The notes under the pieces are model-generated. The model worked only from the letters and a program-made list of their open reading frames with translations. It did not search any database and was not told where the DNA came from. The translations under genes and the position numbers were made by a program. 64,000 nt of DNA from Nostoc sp. KVJ3. GTDB taxonomy: Bacteria > Cyanobacteriota > Cyanobacteriia > Cyanobacteriales > Nostocaceae. The DNA is taken from contig NZ_WWFG01000001.1 of NCBI RefSeq assembly GCF_026127265.1, forward strand, positions 3,201,501-3,265,500, in the 5' to 3' direction. Positions within the stretch are counted from its first letter, which is position 1, and every line of letters begins with the position of its first letter. Below are positions 26,398 through 35,888 of this stretch, piece after piece.

Positions 26398-27417
26398 ATG
26401 CTTATCAAACGTCGGGAATTTCTTGCAAGCTGTGGATTAGCTACCTTCGCTACCCAGATACCATCATTTACCGCCCAAGGTAAGCCATCTCCAAACACCA
26501 TCTGCAAGCCGCCCCACCTGCAAGTAGGCGATACCGTAGGATTGATTTCCCCTGCGGGTATCATTGACGCTAAAGATATCGAAGCAGCGCAGCAATCAAT
26601 TTCACAATTAGGGTTAAAGGTTAAGTTGGGGGAGCATATTTTAGATCGTTACGGCTATTTAGCGGGTAAAGATGCCGATCGCGCCGATGATGTAAACTTG
26701 ATGTTTAGCGATCGCACCATCAAAGCAATTATTCCGATGCGTGGTGGTTGGGGCTGTAATCGCATTTTACCCTTACTCAACTACTCACTAATCCGCTCCC
26801 ATCCAAAGATTATCATCGGCTATAGCGATATTACGACGCTGTTGTTGGCAATTAATGCCCGTAGTCAAATGATTACTTTTCATGGGCCAGTTGCTACATC
26901 TACTTGGAATCAATTTTCAGTGGATTACTTCAAGCGCATCCTATTTAATGGTGAAGCTGTGACTATGCAAAATCTCAACCCTAGCGAAGTGCGGGTGGAG
27001 ACAATAGCACCAGGAAAGGCGACAGGTAAACTTATGGGTGGAAACTTATCAGTCTTATCAGCGATGGTAGGTTCACCTTACCTACCTTCTTGGAACAAAA
27101 GCATTCTATTTGTGGAAGAAGTTGGCGAGGATGTTTACCGTGTAGATAGAATGCTGACACAGTTAAAAACGGCTGGGATACTTAACCAAATTGCTGGCTT
27201 TATCTTTGGGCAATGTACTAATTGTAAACTTGGGGATGAACCATCGTTTACTTTAATGCAAGTCTTGCAAGATCGCATACTTCCTTTAGGAGTTCCTGCT
27301 TGGTATGGTTCAATGATTGGTCATATTAAAGATAAATTTACCTTGCCAATTGGTGGGGAAGTGGAAATAGATGCTGAACTTGGGACAATACGAATGTTAG
27401 AGGCGGCTGTTAAATAA
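26398..27417 (+). CDS. ldcA: LD-carboxypeptidase (S66 family), Tat-exported
   Basis: 339 residues. The start KRREFLASCGLATFA is a twin-arginine signal peptide, so the enzyme likely acts in the periplasm. The mature part has VGLISPAGIID, MRGGWGCNRILPLL, the nucleophile serine in IIGYSDITTLL, GGNLSVLSAMVG, and the His of GSMIGHIKDKFTLPIG, all S66 landmarks of the Ser-Glu-His triad. Family role: removes the terminal D-Ala from the tetrapeptide of peptidoglycan during recycling or remodelling. Many LdcA enzymes are cytoplasmic; the Tat signal is the noteworthy feature. Confidence 0.9.
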   Translation: MLIKRREFLASCGLATFATQIPSFTAQGKPSPNTICKPPHLQVGDTVGLISPAGIIDAKDIEAAQQSISQLGLKVKLGEHILDRYGYLAGKDADRADDVNLMFSDRTIKAIIPMRGGWGCNRILPLLNYSLIRSHPKIIIGYSDITTLLLAINARSQMITFHGPVATSTWNQFSVDYFKRILFNGEAVTMQNLNPSEVRVETIAPGKATGKLMGGNLSVLSAMVGSPYLPSWNKSILFVEEVGEDVYRVDRMLTQLKTAGILNQIAGFIFGQCTNCKLGDEPSFTLMQVLQDRILPLGVPAWYGSMIGHIKDKFTLPIGGEVEIDAELGTIRMLEAAVK

Positions 27418-27540
27418 TTTTGGATTTTAGAGGATGTTTTAAAAGTCCTCTGGTCGGTAGCAAAAAGTTTTAGATCCCCCTAAATCCCCCTTAAAAAGGG
27501 GGACTTTGATTCTTCCCCCTTTTTAAGGGGGGTTAGGGGG

Positions 27541-27643
27541 CAATACAGTTCAGTTAAGCATTTCTTTCTTCTCTTTGCGTTCTTTGCGTCCTTTGCGGTT
27601 CGTTAAAAAAATTGTCTTTTACAAAGAGTTTTAGCCAGTATTG
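27541..27643. repeat. Dispersed ~110-bp element (CAATACAGTTCAGTTAAG family), truncated copy
   Basis: Begins CAATACAGTTCAGTTAAGCA and continues TTTGCGGTTCGTTAAAAAAA and GAGTTTTAGCC, as in the full copy at 49238-49349 read on the other strand; its right terminal repeat is partly deleted (AGCCAGTATTGG). Just left, from 27430, GAGGATGTTTTAAAAGTCC is a decayed end of the GAGG-type MITE. Confidence 0.65.
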
Positions 27644-27744
27644 GAAAGGGTTTTGTGTCTGTTTTGGGATGATTCAAAATCTAAAATCTAAAATTCGATG
27701 ATTTTGATTAATATTTTGATAGATAGTATGAATTTCTCCTCGCT

Positions 27745-29370
27745 ATGTTACGACTAACAGAAGTAAAGCTCCCGCTCGATCATCCTGAAGATGAGATCAA
27801 GTCTGCCATCCTCAAAAAGCTGCAAATCACGAACGAAGAATTGATCGGTTATTCCATCTTCAAACGTAGCTATGATGCCCGTAAGAAAGGAGAGATCGCC
27901 CTTGTTTATATTCTGGATGTAGAAACGACTCAGGAGACTCATCTACTCAAGCGTCTGAAAAAAGATCCTCATTTAATGGTCACGCCAGACATGAGTTATC
28001 GCCCAGTGGCACAAGCACCTAGCAATTTGGCGATTCGCCCCATCGTGATTGGTACTGGGCCTTGTGGCTTATTTGCGGGTTTAATGCTGGCACAAATGGG
28101 CTTTTGCCCAATCATTTTAGAACGTGGGAAAAAAGTCCGCGATCGCACCGTTGATACCTTTGGCTTTTGGAAGAAAAAATCAGACTTCAACCCAGAATCT
28201 AATGCCCAATTTGGCGAAGGTGGGGCGGGTACTTTCTCTGATGGCAAACTCTACAGTCAAGTCAAAGATCCTCAGCATTATGGACGCAAAGTATTAACTG
28301 AACTCGTGAATGCGGGAGCCTCACCGGAAATTCTCTATATTAATAAACCACATATCGGCACATTCAAACTGGTGGGAATTGTCCAAAGTATGCGGGCTAA
28401 AATCGAATCTCTCGGTGGTGAAATTCGCTTTGAAAGTCGGGTGGCAGATATTAACATCGAAAATGGACAGGTACAGGGAGTCACCCTCGCCAGTGGGGAA
28501 TATATCGCCAGCAATTATATGGTTTTGGCAGTGGGACACAGCGCCCGCGATACCTTCCAAATGTTATACGATCGCGGCGTTTACATCGAGCCTAAACCTT
28601 TTTCTATCGGCTTTCGCATCGAACATCCCCAGACTCTCATCGACCAATGTCGTTTCGGCCCTCAAGCTGGTCATAAGCTTTTAGGTGCTGCCGATTATAA
28701 ACTGGTTCATCACTGCCAAAATGGTCGTTCAGTCTATAGTTTTTGTATGTGTCCGGGCGGGTTGGTGGTTGCAGCCGCATCAGAACCAGGGCGACTTGTC
28801 ACCAATGGCATGAGCCAATATTCTCGTAATGAGCGCAATGCTAACAGTGCGATCGTTGTGGGCATCACCCCCGAAGATTATCCAGGAAATGCCTTAGCGG
28901 GAATTGACTTTCAACGGCGCTTAGAAGAACAGGCTTTTGAATTGGGCGGTGGAACTTATGAAGCTCCAGGGCAGTTAGTGGGAGACTTTCTCAACCATCG
29001 CCCTTCTACAGCATTGGGCACGGTTAAACCGTCTTATACACCTGGGGTACATTTAGGTGATTTGAGCCAGAGTTTACCAGATTATGCGATCGCTGCCATC
29101 CGGGAAGCACTTCCTGCTTTTGACAAACAAATTAAGGGATTTGCGATGGACGATGCTGTGTTAACTGGGGTGGAAACCCGCACATCGTCACCGATTCGGA
29201 TTAAACGCAAAGAGGATTATCAGAGTTTAAATACAGTCGGGCTTTTTCCGGCTGGTGAAGGTGCAGGATACGCAGGGGGGATTCTCTCGGCTGGTATCGA
29301 TGGTATCAAAGTGGCAGAAGCAGTGGCTTTAAGTATTTTGAGAAATTGCGATCGCAATCTCAGCATCTGA
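27745..29370 (+). CDS. NAD(P)/FAD-dependent oxidoreductase (COG2509-type)
   Basis: 541 residues. The first ~85 residues form a small alpha/beta domain (LRLTEVKLPLDHPEDEI, LKRLKKDPHLMVTPDM). The FAD-binding Rossmann motif is GTGPCGLFAGLMLAQMGF, followed by the ERG end of the strand. NAQFGEGGAGTFSDGKLYSQ and the C-terminal FPAGEGAGYAGGILSAGIDG are typical of this uncharacterised flavoprotein family. It resembles the HI0933/TrmFO-like superfamily; the substrate is unknown. The gene stands alone. The cofactor call is firm, the reaction is open. Confidence 0.85.
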   Translation: MLRLTEVKLPLDHPEDEIKSAILKKLQITNEELIGYSIFKRSYDARKKGEIALVYILDVETTQETHLLKRLKKDPHLMVTPDMSYRPVAQAPSNLAIRPIVIGTGPCGLFAGLMLAQMGFCPIILERGKKVRDRTVDTFGFWKKKSDFNPESNAQFGEGGAGTFSDGKLYSQVKDPQHYGRKVLTELVNAGASPEILYINKPHIGTFKLVGIVQSMRAKIESLGGEIRFESRVADINIENGQVQGVTLASGEYIASNYMVLAVGHSARDTFQMLYDRGVYIEPKPFSIGFRIEHPQTLIDQCRFGPQAGHKLLGAADYKLVHHCQNGRSVYSFCMCPGGLVVAAASEPGRLVTNGMSQYSRNERNANSAIVVGITPEDYPGNALAGIDFQRRLEEQAFELGGGTYEAPGQLVGDFLNHRPSTALGTVKPSYTPGVHLGDLSQSLPDYAIAAIREALPAFDKQIKGFAMDDAVLTGVETRTSSPIRIKRKEDYQSLNTVGLFPAGEGAGYAGGILSAGIDGIKVAEAVALSILRNCDRNLSI

Positions 29371-29485
29371 CTTTGAGTTGAGAGCGATACTATGTTCACT
29401 TACAACCTGAAGTGGGAACCATATTTATAATAGCCCTTCCAGTGAAATTGCTATTTGAGTGGTGGTTGGGAACCTCTCAGTATTA

Positions 29486-29583
29486 GTGTCAACTTAACGC
29501 AAAAGTAATGTCCCGCAAGGAACTGAAGTTCAAGGCGGGTGATGAAGCCAATAGTTAAGCTGATTCCTAGCTTAAGTTGACAC
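29486..29583. repeat. Small element with 12-bp terminal inverted repeats
   Basis: GTGTCAACTTAA (29486-29497) is mirrored by TTAAGTTGACAC (29572-29583). The interior has a GTCCCGCAAGGAAC/GTTCAAGGCGGG foldback. It is MITE-like, about 98 bp, lying upstream of the exoprotein gene. Confidence 0.5.
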
Positions 29584-29635
29584 GTATGACCTCTCACCTG
29601 CTCCTGCCTTTTGTTCTTGCAAACTCTAACCTTAG

Positions 29636-32600
29636 ATGCAACATTTAGCTTCTCTGCTGTGCCAGTTCAGTGGTGTCCTACTTACCTGTCTGATTTCCAC
29701 TCCCGTCCTCGCTCAAATTGTTCCCGACTCTACACTTCCAGTAAATTCTCAGGTAACACCTGGCTGCACAATTTGTACCATCGACGGAGGCACAGTTCGG
29801 GGCACAAATTTATTTCACAGTTTCCGCGAGTTTTCCATTCCCAGAGGCGGCGAGGCATTTTTCAATAATTCACCTGCGATCCAAAATATCCTCACGCGGG
29901 TCACTGGAAGCAATTTTTCTAGTATTGATGGGCTGATTCGTGCCAACGGGACTGCCAATCTATTTTTGATCAATCCCAACGGGATTATTTTTGGTTCCAA
30001 TGCCCGGTTAAACATCGGTGGTTCCTTTTTTGCCAGCACTGCCAGCAGTTTGAAGTTTCCCGATGGCAGTGAGTTCAGCGCCACCCATCCCCAAGCACCA
30101 CCGCTACTAAGCATCAACGTGCCATTAGGATTGCAAAGGGGCAGCATTCCACCCGATTCTACCATTGTCAATAGGGGTAATCTCACTGCCGGACAAGACC
30201 TGACTTTGGAAGCAAACCATCTCGATTTGCAAGGACAACTGATAGCAGGTAGAGATGTCACCCTGAACGCTCAAGGGACGGTACAAATTCGGGATAACCT
30301 CACCACTCCATTTATTGCTAGTGCAGGTAGAGACTTAATGATTCAAGGGAATCAGGGTGTTGATATTTTTACCCTGAATCATCCCCAATCGCAGTTTCAG
30401 AGTCTCGGCAAATTGAGTCTGGTCAGCAATGGTACAATTTCAGGTGATGCCCATTTTTTTAGCGGTGGTGATTTCCAAATCCGCAGTCAATCGGGACAAC
30501 CCGCCACCTTTATCAGCCAGTATGACCCGATTATTAGCAGTGCAGGGGATGTAGATATTGCAGGTAGCTACACAGGAGCATCCTTGCTAATTGAGTCATT
30601 GAGCAGTGTGCAGATTCAGGGTGGCATTAAGATTACAGCCCCCGATACAGTCTCTACATTTGCGGGGAGTGATGGGATTTTGAGTACCCATTCGGGGTTA
30701 ATCATCCGGTCTGGGCAGACGAATCTGATTGATGGCGGCAGCAATCAAAACAATCCGCCTACTTACACAACTAGCACAGTTCCAAGTGGAATTACGCTGA
30801 TGGGTAATGTGCTGGTGCAACCTTTTAATAACGTTGGGGGAGTCGTTAGCTTAATTGCGGGCACTGGAGATATTAACGTTGCCAGTATCGATGTGTCCAA
30901 TCAAAGCGGGGGAGATGGCGGGACGATCGCTCTCTCTACCAACAATGGCAACCTCACCACTAATGGGGTGTTGTACTCAGCCTCAACCTCAGATAGTGGC
31001 AACAGTGGCAATGGCGGGGCGATCGCTCTCTCTACCAACAATGGCAACCTCAAGGTCAATGGCACGTTGTACTCAGCCTCAACCTCAGATAGTGGCAACA
31101 GTGGCAATGGCGGGGCGATCGCTCTCTCTACCAACAACGGCAACCTCACCACCAGTAATGGTGTGTTGTATTCACTCTCAAGCTCAAATGGTGGCAACAG
31201 TGGCAATGGCGGGGCGATTACCCTTTCTGCTACCAATGGTACTATCACCAATGATGGTTATTTGTACTCAGCATCAGGCTCAACAACTGGCAACAGTGGC
31301 AATGGCGGGGCGATCGCTCTTTCTACCAACAACGGCACTCTCACGAATAATGGCTTGTTGTACTCATTTTCAAGCTCAGATAGTGGCAAGAGTGGCAATG
31401 GCGGAGCGATCACCCTTTCTGCTACCAATGGCGACCTTACTACCAATGGTTATTTGTACTCAGCCTCAAGTGGCACGAGTGGAATGGGGGGAGCGATCGC
31501 TCTCTCTACCAACAATGGCAATCTCACCAACAATGGCGTGTTGGACTCAAGCTCAACCTCAACAACTGGCAATAGTGGCAATGGCGGAGCGATCGCTCTC
31601 TCGACAACCAAAGGCGATCTCACCAACAATGGTTACTTGTCTTCATACTCGACCTCAACAACTGGTAATAGTGGCAATAGTGGAGCAATCACTTTTACCA
31701 GCACCAACGGCAACCTCACCAACAATAACTTGTTGTACTCATTCTCGTACTCAACAAATGGCAATAGTGGCAATGGTGGGGCAATCACCTTTACCAGCAA
31801 CAACGGCAACCTCAGCAACAATAATTACGGTTACTTGTCCTCATTTTCGCTCTCAGGCACCGGCAATAGTGGCAATGGCGGCGCGATCGCTCTAACCAGC
31901 ACCAACGGCAACCTTCTTACCAATAGTGATTTGTCCTCATTTTCCTACTCAACAACTGGCAATAGTGGCAATGGCGGCGCGATCGCTCTCACCGCACAGA
32001 ATGGGAATATTACTGGAGGGGGAAATAGCCTGAATACCTTTTCGGTTGCGCCCCAAGGAACTGCAAAGGTTGGCGGAAATGTCACATTAGACGCAAAAAA
32101 CCAGGTGTCTGGACTGCAAATATTGACGGCATCTTCTTCAGCACAGGCGGGGGCAGTTGCGGTAAATGGGCAAGCAGATTTGGCGATCGCTGATACTGTA
32201 ATTTTGACTGGAAAACAGGTGACAATAGATACTCCATTTACAGGGAAAATCTCAATTCCAGTTAGTGGAACAGGGCGATCGGGCGATGTCAGCATTAATA
32301 GCGCTGGGAATCTCACTCTCACTAACAGCCGGATTGAAAGCGACACCAAAGGCAGCGATCGCGCCGGAAATATTACCTTTACCAGCCCTGGTCTAGCAAC
32401 GTTCAACCAGAGTAAAATTCTCAGTAGCACCAGCAATAGCGGCAATGCCGGGAATATTACCGTTACCACTGGGCAGGGTATCGACCTCACCAACGGTAGC
32501 AGTCTTTCTGCCACCACCAGCAGTACTGGCAAAGCGGGCGATATTACCCTCAGCAGCCCGACAGTTGTGGTTACTGGAGATGCACAGATTACCGCCGCCA

Positions 32601-34549
32601 CTCAGAGCAGTGGTCGGGGTGGCACTATCACCATCAACGCCCCCACAACCGTGAACATCGCCCAAGTGCAAGGTGCTGCCCCCGTCGTTTCGGTCGCAGC
32701 CACCGACACAGGTAAAGCCGGGGATATTATAATTAACACGCCCAGTTTCAATTTGTCTGATAACGCTCGGATTGTTGCCACAGCCAGCGCTACGGCAACT
32801 AATACCGAAGGTGGTGGTAGTATTACCCTCAATGCTTCCGAAATGAATCTAGCAGGAATCGTTGGAGTGTTTGCCGATACCCAAGGACAAGCCCCTGCTG
32901 GCACTTTACGGCTCAATCCCTACGCCAATGACTCGACTTTAAATGTGTTCCTCGCGCCTCAATCCCAAATATCTGCGTCTACCAATGGTAGTGGTAAGGG
33001 TGGCGACCTGATTCTCACTGCTCCAGACACGATTACCTTGACAGGTGCAGGTAAGTTAACTGCCGAAACTAGCAGCAGTGGCAATGCTGGAAATATTAGC
33101 GTGATGACTCGGCAATTTACTATCAATGGTGGGGTAGAATTATCTGCTTCCACCTCTGGCAGTGGCAATGCTGGCAACCTCACAATTGCTGCCGATCGCG
33201 TCAACTTGAGCCAAGGAGCGCGCGTATCTTCTAACACTTCTAGTAGTGGAGCCGCAGGGGATATTACATTTAACCTAACTGATCAATTGATGCTCACTGA
33301 TGCTGGTACTGGACTATTTGCCACCACAACTGCGGGTTCTACGGGCAAGGGCGGCAACATTACCGTGGGAGCAAAAACAGCTTTATTCCAGGATGAAGCA
33401 GCGATCGCAGTCGGGAGTTTGGGTAGTGGTGCAGGGGGCAATATCAACCTCACCACTGGGCAACTGACCCTTAACAATGGGGTAGAACTATCTGCTTCCA
33501 CCTCTGGCAGTGGTAATGCCGGAAACTTAACTATTGCTGCCGATAGCGTCAACTTGAGTCAGGGAGCGCGGGTATCTTCCAATACTTCTAGCAGTGGAGC
33601 CGCAGGGGATATTACATTTCAGACTGACCAACTAACTCTTAATGGGGCTGGTACTGGACTATTTGCCACCACAACTGCGGGTTCTACGGGCAAGGGCGGC
33701 AACATAACTGTGGGAGCAAAAACAGCTTTATTCCAGGATGAAGCAGCGATCGCAGTCGGGAGTTTTGGTAGTGGTGCAGGGGGCAATATCTCGGTTATAG
33801 CCAATCAACTTAAGCTTGATACGCGTGCCTCCCTCACTGCCGAAACTGCTAGCACTCAAGGGGGCAACATTACCCTCGATGTAGGCGATCTGTTGTTGCT
33901 ACGGCGCAATAGCTTGATTTCGACTACCGCAGGTACAGCCCAAGCGGGGGGTAATGGCGGCAACATTTCGATTAATATTCCTAACGGGTTTCTGATTGGG
34001 GTGCTGTCAGAAGACAGCGATATTCGCGCCAATGCCTTTGCTGGGAACGGTGGCAAGATCGACATTACTTCTCAAGGGATTTTCGGACTCCAGTTTCAGC
34101 CCAAAAACACACCCAATAGTGACATTACCGCTAATTCGCAATTTGGTGTGAGTGGGACGGTGCAGATTAATAATCTTGGTGTCGATCCAAGTGCTGGAGT
34201 TGTGCAAATGCCTGTAAATTTCGTAGACTCTAGTCAGCAAATTGCCACAGGGTGTAATGCTCAAGGCAGTAGTTTTGTGGCTACAGGACGAGGGGGATTG
34301 CCGTCTAATCCAAATGAATGGGTAGGTAGCGATCGCCCCTGGAGTGACATTCGCGATGTATCTGAATTTCAAAGGCAAGATAAACCCATCGCCTATACCC
34401 CATACCCTATAACTTCCGATCCCGCCATCATCGAAGCAACCGCATTCATTCGCACAGCTACCGGAGAAATTCAACTCATAGCCCAGTCTGCATCTGGAAA
34501 TACTGGCGTTGGCGATGTTCCCGTTACGTGTGCGATCGCTAAACCATAA
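29636..34549 (+). CDS. Two-partner-secretion (filamentous hemagglutinin-type) exoprotein
   Basis: 1637 residues. A signal peptide ends near LISTPVLAQ (~27). Residues ~30-190 are the TPS/FHA N-terminal domain with NLFHSFREFSIPRGGEAFF and LFLINPNGIIFGSNARLNIG. The rest is repetitive beta-helix: about twelve 32-residue units (GGAIALSTNNGNLTTNG..., 30906-31990), many GKAGDITL/GNAGNITV units, and a ~105-residue segment present twice (33131-33445 and 33479-33790). The C-terminus has CNAQGSSFVATGRGGLP, frequent in cyanobacterial members. Family role: large surface or secreted adhesin exported by an Omp85-type TpsB; no tpsB gene is in this window. Large alternative frames on both strands inside the repeats are artefacts of composition. 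Confidence 0.88.
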   Translation: MQHLASLLCQFSGVLLTCLISTPVLAQIVPDSTLPVNSQVTPGCTICTIDGGTVRGTNLFHSFREFSIPRGGEAFFNNSPAIQNILTRVTGSNFSSIDGLIRANGTANLFLINPNGIIFGSNARLNIGGSFFASTASSLKFPDGSEFSATHPQAPPLLSINVPLGLQRGSIPPDSTIVNRGNLTAGQDLTLEANHLDLQGQLIAGRDVTLNAQGTVQIRDNLTTPFIASAGRDLMIQGNQGVDIFTLNHPQSQFQSLGKLSLVSNGTISGDAHFFSGGDFQIRSQSGQPATFISQYDPIISSAGDVDIAGSYTGASLLIESLSSVQIQGGIKITAPDTVSTFAGSDGILSTHSGLIIRSGQTNLIDGGSNQNNPPTYTTSTVPSGITLMGNVLVQPFNNVGGVVSLIAGTGDINVASIDVSNQSGGDGGTIALSTNNGNLTTNGVLYSASTSDSGNSGNGGAIALSTNNGNLKVNGTLYSASTSDSGNSGNGGAIALSTNNGNLTTSNGVLYSLSSSNGGNSGNGGAITLSATNGTITNDGYLYSASGSTTGNSGNGGAIALSTNNGTLTNNGLLYSFSSSDSGKSGNGGAITLSATNGDLTTNGYLYSASSGTSGMGGAIALSTNNGNLTNNGVLDSSSTSTTGNSGNGGAIALSTTKGDLTNNGYLSSYSTSTTGNSGNSGAITFTSTNGNLTNNNLLYSFSYSTNGNSGNGGAITFTSNNGNLSNNNYGYLSSFSLSGTGNSGNGGAIALTSTNGNLLTNSDLSSFSYSTTGNSGNGGAIALTAQNGNITGGGNSLNTFSVAPQGTAKVGGNVTLDAKNQVSGLQILTASSSAQAGAVAVNGQADLAIADTVILTGKQVTIDTPFTGKISIPVSGTGRSGDVSINSAGNLTLTNSRIESDTKGSDRAGNITFTSPGLATFNQSKILSSTSNSGNAGNITVTTGQGIDLTNGSSLSATTSSTGKAGDITLSSPTVVVTGDAQITAATQSSGRGGTITINAPTTVNIAQVQGAAPVVSVAATDTGKAGDIIINTPSFNLSDNARIVATASATATNTEGGGSITLNASEMNLAGIVGVFADTQGQAPAGTLRLNPYANDSTLNVFLAPQSQISASTNGSGKGGDLILTAPDTITLTGAGKLTAETSSSGNAGNISVMTRQFTINGGVELSASTSGSGNAGNLTIAADRVNLSQGARVSSNTSSSGAAGDITFNLTDQLMLTDAGTGLFATTTAGSTGKGGNITVGAKTALFQDEAAIAVGSLGSGAGGNINLTTGQLTLNNGVELSASTSGSGNAGNLTIAADSVNLSQGARVSSNTSSSGAAGDITFQTDQLTLNGAGTGLFATTTAGSTGKGGNITVGAKTALFQDEAAIAVGSFGSGAGGNISVIANQLKLDTRASLTAETASTQGGNITLDVGDLLLLRRNSLISTTAGTAQAGGNGGNISINIPNGFLIGVLSEDSDIRANAFAGNGGKIDITSQGIFGLQFQPKNTPNSDITANSQFGVSGTVQINNLGVDPSAGVVQMPVNFVDSSQQIATGCNAQGSSFVATGRGGLPSNPNEWVGSDRPWSDIRDVSEFQRQDKPIAYTPYPITSDPAIIEATAFIRTATGEIQLIAQSASGNTGVGDVPVTCAIAKP
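30906..31990 (+). repeat. ~96-bp tandem repeat within the exoprotein gene
   Basis: About twelve units, each encoding roughly GGAI(A/T)LS-(T/A)NNG-L-NG-LYS-S-S-GNSGN with variable middles. HIP1-type GCGATCGC often falls in the GGAIAL part. Units vary by small in-frame insertions. Confidence 0.85.
33131..33790 (+). repeat. ~313-bp direct duplication within the exoprotein gene
   Basis: 33131-33445 and 33479-33790 are near-identical (GGGGTAGAA..TATCTGCTTC to GGGGGCAATATC), separated by ~33 bp. High identity suggests recent duplication or ongoing conversion. Confidence 0.85.
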
Positions 34550-34592
34550 TCCAAATTGTCCTTAAGTGAAATTTTCACGCCGACTTACTTAT

Positions 34593-34684
34593 AGGACTTA
34601 CGCACTCGTGACGACAAACTAAGTCTTTGCGATTACTTCGCTTCGCTCGTAATGACGTAAAATCGTAGTCTGTGCGTAATTCCT
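34593..34684. repeat. Short MITE-like element with AGGACTTACGCAC ends
   Basis: AGGACTTACGCAC (34593-34605) and, inverted, AGGAATTACGCAC (34684-34672) match at 12 of 13 positions and enclose about 66 bp. It lies between convergent gene ends. Confidence 0.55.
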
Positions 34685-34687
34685 GAC

Positions 34688-35809
34688 TTAATACAATTCA
34701 TATTTCATTAACTGACAAGGTATAGCTCCGTTGTACACAGCAATCCTCTGGGAAGATTTCAGCCCGATGGATTGAGACAATTCCTTGTTACCACTCAGCA
34801 CAAATGCAGTCCAGCCTTTGAAGCGTTGTTTTAATACATCGCCCAAAAGTTTGTAAAATCCCCCTAAATCGCTATCTCGCCCCAGCCGTTCGCCATAAGG
34901 TGGATTGCAGAATAAAACCCCACTATCTGCGGGGGCGACAACATCGGCTAACTCCATCTGAGAAAACCATACATGGTTATCAACGCCGCAATTTTGAGCA
35001 TTGTTAATCGCTTGCTCGATTATATTTTCATCGCGATCGCTTCCCCAAATAGGTGCGGGAAGGGTGTCTAGTTGGCTGTCCTTAGCTTCTTGGAGCAGCT
35101 TTTCTAAAAGGGGCAGGTCAAAATCGAGCCAATTTTCAAATCCAAAGGAATCCCGAAATAGCCCCGGTGCTATATTCAGTGATTTTAAACTAGCTTCCAA
35201 AGGTAAAGTCCCAGATCCACACAAAGGATCGTAGAACATCTGGTGTGGTTGCCAGCCTGAAAGTTGAATCAGGGCAGCAGCCAGAGATTCCTTGAGAGGG
35301 GCTGCTCCAACCGCAGGGCGATAGCCTCGGCGGTGCAGACTATTTCCAGAACTGTCGAGTTTGACGGTACAAAAGTCGCGTTCAATATGAACATTTATTC
35401 GCACATCTGGTTCATGAAGCTCTACATTTGAACGCTCACCGAGATTTTCTTTCTGCTGATCAACGATCGCATTTTTGATCTGGAGAGATGTGAAGTGGCT
35501 GTGGTTGAGATGTTTGTTTTTGCCCGTGACATTCACAGCCAGGGTCATATCTGGCGTTAAATAGTTTTGCCAATCGATAGTCTGAATTCCGCGATAAAGA
35601 TCCTTAGCATCTTCGCAAGGAAACTCATGGATATTCACCAAGATTCGGAACGGTAGCCTAGCCCAGAGGTTGACGCGATAAAGTAGAGTGCGATCGCCCT
35701 CAAAGGCGACACCGCAAAACCCTGGCTCTACAGAATCGGCTCCCAATTGCTCTAACTCTTGAGCCGCGAGGGTTTCTAATCCGCGAGCAACCGTTGCAAA
35801 ATAATTCAT
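34688..35809 (-). CDS. THUMP-domain class I RNA methyltransferase (RlmL/Trm14-like)
   Basis: 373 residues. An N-terminal ferredoxin-like plus THUMP region (~1-155: YFATVARGLETLAAQELEQL, FPCEDAKDLYRGIQTIDW) is followed by a Rossmann methyltransferase with FYDPLCGSGTLPLEA (SAM site) and VLFCNPPYGERLG (NPPY catalytic motif for base amino groups). This is the layout of the N-terminal half of RlmL, which makes m2G2445 in 23S rRNA, and of YpsC. Target base here is inferred. The first gene of a same-strand run with galU-like and hemW genes, but with gaps of 70-80 bases. Confidence 0.9.
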   Translation of the reverse strand: MNYFATVARGLETLAAQELEQLGADSVEPGFCGVAFEGDRTLLYRVNLWARLPFRILVNIHEFPCEDAKDLYRGIQTIDWQNYLTPDMTLAVNVTGKNKHLNHSHFTSLQIKNAIVDQQKENLGERSNVELHEPDVRINVHIERDFCTVKLDSSGNSLHRRGYRPAVGAAPLKESLAAALIQLSGWQPHQMFYDPLCGSGTLPLEASLKSLNIAPGLFRDSFGFENWLDFDLPLLEKLLQEAKDSQLDTLPAPIWGSDRDENIIEQAINNAQNCGVDNHVWFSQMELADVVAPADSGVLFCNPPYGERLGRDSDLGGFYKLLGDVLKQRFKGWTAFVLSGNKELSQSIGLKSSQRIAVYNGAIPCQLMKYELY

Positions 35810-35888
35810 ATATTCGTAATTCGTAATTCGTAATTAAAGGCTGCTAAGACGCTCAGATCCCTCTTTTTGTTTTGAAACTCAGATTAAT

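Noticed and set aside
30855..31895. 346-codon plus-strand frame and several opposite-strand frames inside the exoprotein gene
   Set aside because: They follow the 96-bp repeat in another frame; the exoprotein frame has signal peptide, TPS domain and full length.
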